DNA of 64,000 nucleotides from Halobacteriales archaeon QS_4_69_225. GTDB lineage: Archaea > Halobacteriota > Halobacteria > Halobacteriales > Haloarculaceae. Under the pieces are notes generated by a model. That model saw only the letters and a list, made by a program, of their open reading frames with translations, ran no database searches and was not told where the DNA came from. Position 1 is the first letter of the stretch; the number at the start of each line of letters is the position of its first letter. Both the position numbers and the translations under genes were made by a program. Location of the stretch: positions 62,001-126,000 of the forward strand of contig PXRL01000012.1 of assembly GCA_003020965.1 (NCBI GenBank), read 5' to 3'. Of this stretch, positions 52,551 to 64,000 are shown one piece after another.

Positions 52551-53714
52551 ATGGAACTGACCGACGACGTCGACCCCGCCCGTGCGTGGTCGACGGCGTT
52601 CGTCGCCGGCGTCGTCGCGACCGCCGCCGCGGCCGTCGCCTTCCCCCGTCGGGTCGCCGACGGCTTCCTGTGGCGGTACTTCTGGGGGCCGGTCGACGCC
52701 GACGCCCACGGTGCGACCTGTGCCGTCCGGTCCAGCGGCGCTACGGAGCGACTCTACAGCCGATCGGCCTGTGCGGCGGCCGACGGCGTCGTCGCCCAGC
52801 CCGGATACACGACCGTCTCGACGGCCAGCTACGCCGTCGTACTGGTGTTCATGCTCGTCGGCGTGCTGCTGTTGCTCCGGAAACTCGAAATCGAGATGTC
52901 GCCGGGATTCTACGCCGCGCTGTTCCCGTTCATGCTGTTGGGCGGCGCCCTGCGCGTCGTCGAGGACGTCAACGCGGAGTTCCTCCGGGAGGGACTCGGC
53001 ACGTTCATCTCCTTTCCGGCGGTCGCGCTCATCATCAGTCCGTTCATCTACTTCGTGATGTTCGGATTCACGCTGGCGGCGCTCGTGACGACGGTCGCGC
53101 TCGACCGCCGCGGCGCGCTCGACGAGTTCGAACCGGCGCTCGCGGCCGCGGGCGTCGCCGGCCTCGCGGCCACCTTCAGCGTACTCGGCTACGCCTCCGT
53201 CACCCGCGACATCGTCGGCTTCAACCCCCTGTTCTTGGCCATCGTCGCCGTCGGCGCCACCCTCGTCGCCGCGCTGTTTTGGGCCGGCACCGAGCGGTTC
53301 GCCCCGGTCGTCAACGAGGGGACCGGCATGATGGGGATTCTCGTCGTGTGGGGTCACTCGGTCGACGGCATCGCCAACGTGCTGAGTCTCGACTGGGGGC
53401 CACAGTTGGTCGGTCGATCCTACGGCTCGAAACACGTCGTCAACCGCGCGACGGTCCGCGTCACCGAGGCGGCGTACGTGCGCTTCGAGGAATGGGGGCT
53501 CGTCGAAAGTTCGCAGTACCTCGTCGACACCTTCGGCACCGCCTGGCCGTTCCTCCTCATCAAGATCGGCGCGGCGAGCGCCGTCGTCTGGGTGTTCGAC
53601 CGCCAGATCTTCGAGGAGAGCCCCCGGTACGCGTACCTGCTGCTCATCGCCATCCTCGCGGTTGGGCTCGGCCCCGGCACACGCGACACCCTCCGGGCGA
53701 CGCTGGGTATCTGA
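52551..53714 (+). CDS. DUF63-family membrane protein
   Basis: 387 residues with about eight membrane helices. The family features include FLWRYFWGPVDADAHGA, LLGGALRVVEDVNAEFL and VVWGHSVDGIANVLSLDW; conserved Asp, Arg and His residues lie within or next to helices. DUF63 is found across Euryarchaeota with no known function. A purine-rich ribosome-binding site (ggagggggg) precedes ATG 52551. It follows the IMPase gene by 65 bases and could share its transcript. Confidence 0.85.
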   Translation: MELTDDVDPARAWSTAFVAGVVATAAAAVAFPRRVADGFLWRYFWGPVDADAHGATCAVRSSGATERLYSRSACAAADGVVAQPGYTTVSTASYAVVLVFMLVGVLLLLRKLEIEMSPGFYAALFPFMLLGGALRVVEDVNAEFLREGLGTFISFPAVALIISPFIYFVMFGFTLAALVTTVALDRRGALDEFEPALAAAGVAGLAATFSVLGYASVTRDIVGFNPLFLAIVAVGATLVAALFWAGTERFAPVVNEGTGMMGILVVWGHSVDGIANVLSLDWGPQLVGRSYGSKHVVNRATVRVTEAAYVRFEEWGLVESSQYLVDTFGTAWPFLLIKIGAASAVVWVFDRQIFEESPRYAYLLLIAILAVGLGPGTRDTLRATLGI

Positions 53715-53819
53715 CCGAAAGTTACCCTCGACCCCAGCGTGAGTACGCCGCTAAGTCGGCCCCAGCCAACGGCTTCCAGCAGTAGGTAGATTCGACCCGG
53801 CCGGCCCCCTACGGAACGC

Positions 53820-54066
53820 ACGACCGACGGGGACGACCTCCGCCGGCAGGTGATCGACGCCTTCGCGCGCGCCGACTACCCGATCAACGACCCGATGGAC
53901 CTCTCCACGCGCCGCCGAACGGCCCGGGACCGACGTTCGAGTCGGGCGAGTTCTCGATGACCGCCACGGAGCTAGACGCGGAGCTCGACGGCGGGAAGTT
54001 CCCCTGTGACTCCGCCGAGGCGTTCGTCGACGACGTGATGGGCCAGTTCGAAGGCCGGGACCCGGG
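53820..54066 (+). pseudogene. MTH865-family protein, frameshifted and without start codon
   Basis: The sequence reads DDLRRQVIDAFARADYPIND then PMDL, as in MTH865-family proteins, and then shifts frame near 53912 to PPNGPGPTFESGEFSMTA and LDAELDGGKFPCDSAEAFVD. The family's ATG is replaced by acg at 53820, and no other start lies between it and the upstream stop. The natural end is also lost, since the frame runs into the convergent gene. Such proteins are about 80 residues and of unknown function. Confidence 0.75.
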
Positions 54067-54143
54067 GGTGATCCACCGATTCTCGACGGAGCAGAACCGG
54101 ACGGCGACGGGTTCGAGCGGTAGTGCGTCGACCGCTCGGCGTC

Positions 54144-55307
54144 TCACATGTCGGGAAAGGCCTTCGCGGCGTCGGCGAAGCCGTTGACGGTGCGGATCCA
54201 GCGGGCGGCGACGGTCTTCTTCAGCGCCTTCGCGGCCGGGCCGCCGAAGGTGTCGACCGGCAGCCCCTTGACGTTGTGGGCGACGGCCTTCTCGCCGACC
54301 GAGATGAGCGTCCCTTTGTCGTCGTAGGTCCACTCCGTCAGCGGCTGGCCGCGGATCGCACGGGCGATGTTCTCGCCGGCGACCTCGGCGGCCTGCCAGG
54401 CGGCCTGTGCGGTCGGCGGCGCCGGCCGGTCGCCGGACTGGTCGATGAACGCGGCGTCGCCGATGGCGAAGACGCGCCCGTCGGAGGTCCGGAAGTCGCG
54501 GCCGGACTCGATGCGATCGTCGCGATCGTGGCAGTCGAGCGCCGCCGTCGCGGCGGCCTCTCGGCCGGTGATGCCGCCGGTCCACAGCAGGACGTCGTGG
54601 TCGAGTTCCGTTTCGTCGCCGATGTACACCGTCTCGTCGTCGACCTCGCCGATGAACTCTCCGGTGTGGATCCGGACGTCCCTCTCCTCGAGGAGCGTCC
54701 GGAGCTTCCGCTGGACGGTCGCGTCGTTGTTCGGGAACACCTCGTCGAGCCCCTCGACGAGGTGGATCTCCAGCGGTGCGCGGTGCTCGTCGCGGTACTC
54801 GGCGATCTCGCCGGCCGACTGGATACCCGACAGCCCGGCGCCGCCGACGACGATCTGCGCCGGGTCCTCGCGGGAGGCCTCCCGGGCCGCCTCGGCGACG
54901 GCGTCGTGGATCTCGAGGACGTCCTCGAGGCTCTTCAGCGTCAGCGAGTGCTCCTCGAGGCCGTCGATGCCGAAGAAGGCGGTCCGCGAGCCGATGCCGA
55001 CCAGCAGGTAGTCGTAGGTGATCGTCGAGCCGTCCGCGAGGGTGACGCTGCGGTCGTCGCAGTCGACGGCCTCGACGCGCCCCTGGACGAACCGCGTCGA
55101 GGGCGATTTGATCTCCGCGACGTCGAAGGTGATCTTCTCCCGGATCGACGGGTCCCGGATGCAGCGGTGTGACTCGTGGAGAACGAGATGGTGGTCGACG
55201 TCCGACACCCAGGTGATGTCCGCCTCGCCGTCGAGCTCCGATTCGAGCTGTTTGATCGCACCGGTGCCGGCGTACCCCGACCCGAGTACGACTACGTCGT
55301 CCGTCAT
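54144..55307 (-). CDS. FAD-dependent NAD(P)H dehydrogenase (NDH-2-like)
   Basis: 387 residues. FAD site VVVLGSGYAGTGAIKQLESE, NAD(P)H site IVVGGAGLSGIQSAGEIAEY, and the second FAD contact RVFAIGDAAFIDQSGDRPAP followed by PTAQAAWQAAEVAGENIARA. This matches type II NADH dehydrogenase/sulfide-quinone reductase-like flavoproteins. The absence of the Cys pairs of sulfide:quinone reductase favours NADH:quinone oxidation. The C-terminal amphipathic part may bind the membrane. Conserved sequence starts at ATG 55307. Confidence 0.85.
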   Translation of the reverse strand: MTDDVVVLGSGYAGTGAIKQLESELDGEADITWVSDVDHHLVLHESHRCIRDPSIREKITFDVAEIKSPSTRFVQGRVEAVDCDDRSVTLADGSTITYDYLLVGIGSRTAFFGIDGLEEHSLTLKSLEDVLEIHDAVAEAAREASREDPAQIVVGGAGLSGIQSAGEIAEYRDEHRAPLEIHLVEGLDEVFPNNDATVQRKLRTLLEERDVRIHTGEFIGEVDDETVYIGDETELDHDVLLWTGGITGREAAATAALDCHDRDDRIESGRDFRTSDGRVFAIGDAAFIDQSGDRPAPPTAQAAWQAAEVAGENIARAIRGQPLTEWTYDDKGTLISVGEKAVAHNVKGLPVDTFGGPAAKALKKTVAARWIRTVNGFADAAKAFPDM

Positions 55308-55389
55308 GTCGAAACCTGAGGGACCCACCGACACAAAGCTGTTGGAACCGACTCGGCGGCCCGGACGGCGGGCGACCCGCGGCCGCCGT

Positions 55390-55929
55390 TCAGTGGGCGG
55401 GCTCCTCGTCGCCGGCCGGCGCGGCCATCTCGTCGATCGTCAGGATGAGGCTGTTGCCGGTGTCGTCTTTCCCCTCGAGGGTTCCCTCGATGAGCAGCCT
55501 CGACAGCGGCGTCGGGCCGACGCTGATGTCGTCGCCCTCGTCGAAGTCGGCGATCGACCCCTGGAGCTTGATCTCGGCGCGGCACAGCTCCGGGTGGTGG
55601 ACGCTCGTCAGGTCGATCTCCTGGACGTTGGCGCTTTCGACGGCCTCCCCGTCGTGCCGCAGCGGGACGTCGGCGGGCTGGTCCATCTCCTGGATCTGCA
55701 GGGCGTCGTAGGCGTTGGCCGTCGGCTTGTAGCCGCCTTTCGGCCCCGGGACGCCCTCGACCAACTGCAGCGCCTTCAGGCTCTGCATCTGGTTCCGGAT
55801 CGTCCCCGGATTCCGGTCGACCTGCTCGGCGATGTCCTCGCCTTTCACCGCGCTTTCGGACTCCCGGAAGAGGTTGATCAGCTCCTGGAGGATCGTCTTC
55901 TGGCTCGGGGTGAGCTCGATCGATGACAT
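55390..55929 (-). CDS. Rrf2-like winged-helix transcription regulator
   Basis: 179 residues. The winged helix spans about residues 8-75 (KTILQELINLFRESESAVKG, NPGTIRNQMQSLKALQLVEG, PGPKGGYKPTANAYDAL). The C-terminal half is a beta-rich domain containing a single Cys (HHPELCRAEIKLQGSI) that might sense redox state. The genes regulated are unknown. Start supported by a TATA-like box 27 bases upstream, with a possible operator between. Confidence 0.75.
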   Translation of the reverse strand: MSSIELTPSQKTILQELINLFRESESAVKGEDIAEQVDRNPGTIRNQMQSLKALQLVEGVPGPKGGYKPTANAYDALQIQEMDQPADVPLRHDGEAVESANVQEIDLTSVHHPELCRAEIKLQGSIADFDEGDDISVGPTPLSRLLIEGTLEGKDDTGNSLILTIDEMAAPAGDEEPAH

Positions 55930-55930
55930 G

Positions 55931-55960
55931 AACTATCATTGTGTAGTTTCGGATTTAAAC
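55931..55960 (-). promoter_or_regulatory. Promoter and possible operator of the Rrf2-like regulator
   Basis: A TATA-like box (gatttaaac, 55952-55960) is 27 bases before ATG 55929. Between them lies an inverted repeat, aacta-8 nt-tagtt (55931-55948), well placed for autorepression. Confidence 0.5.
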
Positions 55961-55994
55961 CCGGCGGTGCGGCCGATGGCAGGGCAAACGGCAG

Positions 55995-56003
55995 GGTTTA
56001 ATC
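55995..56003 (+). promoter_or_regulatory. TATA box of the arginase gene
   Basis: The motif ggtttaatc is centred 26 bases before ATG 56025 and defines a leaderless start. It lies only 35 bases from the divergent regulator's TATA box, so the two promoters could influence each other. Confidence 0.6.
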
Positions 56004-56024
56004 TCGGGCCGGCCGAGTAATGGT

Positions 56025-56924
56025 ATGAACCTACGCGTCATCGGCGCGCCGATGGACCTCGGCTCGGATCGGCGTGGCGTCGACATGGGGCCGTCGGCCA
56101 TCAGGTACGCCGGCCTCGCGGAGGCGGTCAGGGACGTCGGGATCTCCTACGACGACGCCGGCGACCTGCCGGTGCCGCAGCCGGAGGGGCGCGACCCCGA
56201 CGCCGAGCGGCCCGAGACCGGCAGCGCGAACTACCTCAAGGAGACACGGTGGGTCTGCCGTCGCGTCGAGAGCGCCGTCGCCGACGCCCTCGACGACGGC
56301 GAGACGCCGCTGGTGCTCGGCGGCGACCACTCCATCGCCGTCGGCAGCGTCGCCGGCGCCAGCCGCGACCGGCAGGTGGGGGTGCTGTGGCTCGACGCCC
56401 ACGGCGACTTCAACACCCCCGAGACGACCCCCAGCGGCAACGTCCACGGGATGCCGGCCGCGGCCTTTCTCGGCCGCGGTGCCTTCGGCGAGATGACCTG
56501 GACGCGGGCCAACGTCGACGCCGAGAACGTCGCCATGGTCGGGCTCCGCGACCTCGACGACGCCGAGGCCGACGCCGTCCGGGACAGCGCCGTCGACGCC
56601 CACACGATGAGCGACGTCGACAGACGCGGCATCGTCCCGGTCGTCGAGGAGGCCCTCGCGTCGGCGCTGGACGGCGTCGACGCGCTCCACGTCAGCCTCG
56701 ACATGGACTTCCTCGATCCCGACGAGGCGCCCGGCGTCGGCACGCCCGTCACCGGCGGCGTCACGTACAGGGAGGCCCACGCCGTGATGGAGCTGATCGC
56801 CGAGACGGAGGCGTTGACGTCGATCGAGGTCGTCGAGGTCAACCCCATCCTCGACTCCCACAACCGGACCGCCGACCTGGCCGTCGAACTCGTCTCCAGC
56901 GCACTCGGCGGCCGCATCCTGTAG
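56025..56924 (+). CDS. rocF: Arginase
   Basis: 299 residues, ureohydrolase fold. The binuclear manganese ligands are His102 in GGDHSIAVGS, Asp124, His126 and Asp128 in WLDAHGDFN, and two Asp in SLDMDFLDPDEAPGVGTPVT. The loop TPETTPSGNVHGMPAAAFLG (SGNxHG) is the arginase type rather than the agmatinase type. It hydrolyses arginine to ornithine and urea. The divergent Rrf2-like regulator 95 bases away is a candidate controller. Confidence 0.92.
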   Translation: MNLRVIGAPMDLGSDRRGVDMGPSAIRYAGLAEAVRDVGISYDDAGDLPVPQPEGRDPDAERPETGSANYLKETRWVCRRVESAVADALDDGETPLVLGGDHSIAVGSVAGASRDRQVGVLWLDAHGDFNTPETTPSGNVHGMPAAAFLGRGAFGEMTWTRANVDAENVAMVGLRDLDDAEADAVRDSAVDAHTMSDVDRRGIVPVVEEALASALDGVDALHVSLDMDFLDPDEAPGVGTPVTGGVTYREAHAVMELIAETEALTSIEVVEVNPILDSHNRTADLAVELVSSALGGRIL

Positions 56925-57037
56925 CCCCCGGCGGTTCCGCGTCGACGCTCGCGGCCCCGCCGCTCACCGCTGCCGGCCGAGCCCGCCCCGGGCCGCGGTG
57001 GTATTATACGGCTCGAACCGGATTTGTTGCACGCCGT

Positions 57038-57409
57038 ATGAGCCCGGAGGTAGCGCGCATCACTGAGTTCGTGCAGGAACAGGTCGGCGACGGGCTGCGG
57101 ACCGTCGCCGTCGTCACGCCCGGGGGGTGGGAGCTACACTACCTCCGGTCGGACCTCAAACGGGAGTACGACGAGGACGCGTACGGAGAGGTCGTCGAGA
57201 GCTTCCGTCTGGAGGAGTCGTCGCTCGCGCCGGCGACCGGCGACCGACCGGTCGGCGACCGCCTCGCCGTCGTCCACTACCACGAGAACGCCTTCGTTCT
57301 GCAGTTCCCGGTCGAGGAGCGACGGTCCGTTCTGGTCAGCGTGACCAGCGACGCCGGCCGCGAACTGCTGGAGTTCATCGAGGAGTGCCGCTCCCGGGTC
57401 GACGACTGA
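57038..57409 (+). CDS. Small conserved haloarchaeal protein
   Basis: 123 residues from ATG 57038 ([20 protein letters not shown]). An alpha/beta arrangement: [40 protein letters not shown], then [20 protein letters not shown]. The last part resembles proteins that bind small ligands or act as sensors, but I cannot assign a function. A TATA-like gtattatac lies about 30 bases upstream. It converges on gyrA. Confidence 0.65.
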   Translation: MSPEVARITEFVQEQVGDGLRTVAVVTPGGWELHYLRSDLKREYDEDAYGEVVESFRLEESSLAPATGDRPVGDRLAVVHYHENAFVLQFPVEERRSVLVSVTSDAGRELLEFIEECRSRVDD

Positions 57410-57413
57410 GGCG

Positions 57414-61953
<4,540 letters not shown>

Positions 61954-62082
61954 CCGTCCCCTCGAGCAGTCCGGCCGACAGGGCCACCGTACCGACTTCC
62001 CGCCCGGCGTGGTGTCAGTTCCCACGGCTCCCGTGGAGGCAGTTCCAGTTTCAGTTCCACTTCCACCCGCCGCCCGACGAGG

Positions 62083-62091
62083 TTTTACGTT
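62083..62091 (+). promoter_or_regulatory. TATA box of top6B
   Basis: The motif ggttttacg is centred 28 bases before ATG 62115 and supports that ATG over the one at 62111, which is out of frame with the protein. Confidence 0.55.
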
Positions 62092-62114
62092 CCGGGAAGG
62101 TTATTTCGAGATGA

Positions 62115-64000
62115 ATGACTTCGTTTCAGTCGCAACTCGGCGAGGGCGGCGGGAGCGGCGCCACCGCCGAGGAACTCGCCGAGGGCCAGCGCTCCATCTC
62201 CATCGCCGAGTTCTTCGAGAAGAACAAGCAGATGCTCGGCTTCGACAGCGACGCGAAGGCGCTCGTCACCGCCGTCAAGGAAGCCGTGGACAATTCCTTG
62301 GACGCCACCGAGGAAGCCAACATCCTCCCGGACATCTACGTCGAAATCGAGGACCGCGGCGACTACTACCGGCTGGTGGTCGAGGACAACGGTCCGGGCA
62401 TCACGAAAGAACAGGTGCCGAAGGTCTTCGGCAAACTGCTGTACGGCTCCCGTTTTCATGCCCGTGAACAGAAACGTGGCCAGCAGGGAATCGGTATTTC
62501 GGCGTCCGTGCTGTACGCTCAGCTGACTTCCGGGAAACCAGCGAAGATCACCTCCAAGACCGAGACCGGCGACGGCGCGCGCTACTTCGAGCTGACCATC
62601 GACACCGACACCAACGAGCCGGAGATCGACGTCGACGAGCCGGCGACCTGGGAGCGGCCCCACGGCACCCGCATCGAGCTGGAGATGGAGGCCAACATGC
62701 GGGCCCGCCGGCAGCTCCGCGACTACGTCAAGTACACCGCGGTCGTCAACCCCCACGCCCGCATCGAGTTCCACGAGCCGGCCGACTCCTTCAAGTTCGA
62801 GCGGGCCACCGACGAACTGCCGCCGGAGACCGAGGAGATACGGCCCCACCCTCACGGCGTCGAGCTGGGGACGCTGCTGAAGATGCTGGATGCGACCGAC
62901 TCCTACTCGACGTCGGGCTTTCTCCAGGAGGAGTTCACGCGGGTCGGCGCCAAGACGGCCGACGGCGTCTGCGACCGGTTCCGCGACCGGCAGTTCGGCC
63001 GGGAGCTGACGTGGCGGCCGCCGCGTTCGACGGACGGCGGTGCGCTGGAGGCGCACCGAAACGGAGGCGGCGAGGCCGCCGTCACGCCGGCCGTCCGGGA
63101 GGCCGTCGCCAACAAAAGCGCCGAGGCGACGACCGGCTTCGCCGACCGCGTCGCCGACGCGCTCGCCGACCGCGACGAACTCGCCCACGCGACGGTCGTC
63201 GAGGTCGTCGACGAGGTCGCCGACGGGATCGCCGACGACCACGGCGAGACGTTCGGCGAGACGGTCCGAAAGAAGGCCGTCGCGGCCGCCTGGGGCGAGG
63301 TGACCGACGGGCGGGCCGCCGACTGCTACGAGCTGGTCGACGGGGCGACGACGACCCGAAAGGACGACGCGGCCGTCGAGGGGCTCGCGACCCGGCTGGC
63401 CGAGCGGTTCGCCGACCGGGACGACGACCGCGGCCGGCTGACCCGCGAGGAGCTGCGGGCGTCGGTCGATCGGGCGGCCGACGCGACCGAGGAGTACGAC
63501 GACGCCACCTTCGGCGACACCGCCCGGGAGAACGTCACCGACGCCTTCTGGGAGCGGGCCCGGACCGTCCCGGACGAGCTGCCGTCGGTGAGTGCGGTCG
63601 CCGACGACCGCGACGCCGCCGCCCGGCTGCTGGAGGCGATGCGGGCGACGGACATCCTCTCGCCGCCGACGGGCTGTCTGGCGCCGATCTCCGAGGAGCT
63701 GGTCGAGGCCGGGCTCCGCAAGGAGTACGACGCGGACTTCTACGCCGCCGCCACCCGGGACGCGGAGGTCCACGGCGGCGACCCGTTCGTGGTCGAGGCC
63801 GGCATCGCCTACGGCGGCGACGTCGACGGCGACGGCGACGTCGACGTGCTGCGGTTCGCCAACCGGGTGCCGCTGGTCTACCAGCGCGGCGCCTGCGCCA
63901 CCGTCGACGTGGTCAAGGACATCAACTGGCGCAACTACGGCCTCGACCAGCCCGGCGGCTCCGGCATCCCGACCGACCCCGCCGTGTTGATGATCCACGT
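62115..64000 (+). CDS. top6B: DNA topoisomerase VI subunit B, 3' end outside the window
   Basis: At least 628 residues, continuing past the window. The GHKL ATPase shows [20 protein letters not shown] (N box), [20 protein letters not shown] and the Gly loop [14 protein letters not shown] haloarchaea-specific acidic, helical insertion follows [11 protein letters not shown] (from about residue 298). The frame ends with the conserved [19 protein letters not shown]. Topo VI relaxes and decatenates DNA by double-strand passage with subunit A, expected directly downstream. No intein occurs in the visible part. Confidence 0.95.
   Translation, partial: MTSFQSQLGEGGGSGATAEELAEGQRSISIAEFFEKNKQMLGFDSDAKALVTAVKEAVDNSLDATEEANILPDIYVEIEDRGDYYRLVVEDNGPGITKEQVPKVFGKLLYGSRFHAREQKRGQQGIGISASVLYAQLTSGKPAKITSKTETGDGARYFELTIDTDTNEPEIDVDEPATWERPHGTRIELEMEANMRARRQLRDYVKYTAVVNPHARIEFHEPADSFKFERATDELPPETEEIRPHPHGVELGTLLKMLDATDSYSTSGFLQEEFTRVGAKTADGVCDRFRDRQFGRELTWRPPRSTDGGALEAHRNGGGEAAVTPAVREAVANKSAEATTGFADRVADALADRDELAHATVVEVVDEVADGIADDHGETFGETVRKKAVAAAWGEVTDGRAADCYELVDGATTTRKDDAAVEGLATRLAERFADRDDDRGRLTREELRASVDRAADATEEYDDATFGDTARENVTDAFWERARTVPDELPSVSAVADDRDAAARLLEAMRATDILSPPTGCLAPISEELVEAGLRKEYDADFYAAATRDAEVHGGDPFVVEAGIAYGGDVDGDGDVDVLRFANRVPLVYQRGACATVDVVKDINWRNYGLDQPGGSGIPTDPAVLMIH

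Overview
The window comes from a haloarchaeon (class Halobacteria). It is very GC-rich, and the proteins are strongly acidic (Asp/Glu-rich, Lys-poor). Many genes start without a leader, with a TATA-like box 25-30 bases before the start codon. The gene content is typical of the group: ribosomal L1-L10-L12, archaeal adenylate kinase, halocyanin, DNA gyrase beside topoisomerase VI, and many small haloarchaea-specific proteins. I cannot name the genus from sequence alone.

Layout. 1-10 kb: end of a DCC/DUF393 protein, the L1-L10-L12 operon, a TctA-like permease, a TreT-like glycosyltransferase, cysS, a VOC protein, and a broken cbiX followed by its DR2241-family partner. 10-17 kb: small membrane and regulatory proteins, a Trm112-like protein, a calcium-repeat surface protein, an EamA transporter, an Lrp regulator, a Bat-type HTH protein, and two hairpin-rich blocks. 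17-26 kb: a stress operon on the minus strand (two PrkA kinases, YeaH, SpoVR). Here SpoVR carries a full-length LAGLIDADG intein, the first prkA has an out-of-frame internal deletion, and a 513-bp structured block separates the two prkA genes. 26-36 kb: housekeeping genes, an acyl-CoA ligase, a decayed TnpB element, and nucleoside salvage (udp, cdd) with a phosphohexomutase. 36-45 kb: a third hairpin-rich block, thioredoxin reductase, a riboflavin-pathway reductase, a fused remnant of a copper regulator and copper ATPase, halocyanin, adk, and an MFS transporter. 45-51.5 kb: a defence and addiction island (Type IIG restriction-modification, HTH/TumE pair, VapBC) ending in an array of tRNA-Leu 3' fragments and one intact tRNA-Leu(CAA). 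51.7-64 kb: IMPase-like enzyme, DUF63 protein, NDH-2-like oxidoreductase, Rrf2-like regulator, arginase, gyrBA, and divergent top6B running off the right end.

Three themes run through the window. First, mobile DNA: an intein, a TnpB element, a possible PATE/MITE, and a restriction island at a tRNA gene. Second, families of short perfect palindromes with 3-nt loops fill three intergenic blocks and have also invaded tnpB, one copy in frame. Third, conserved genes are damaged by short internal deletions or frameshifts (cbiX, prkA, the Lrp-CopA region, an MTH865-family gene). These could be real decay or assembly errors, and the raw reads should decide.
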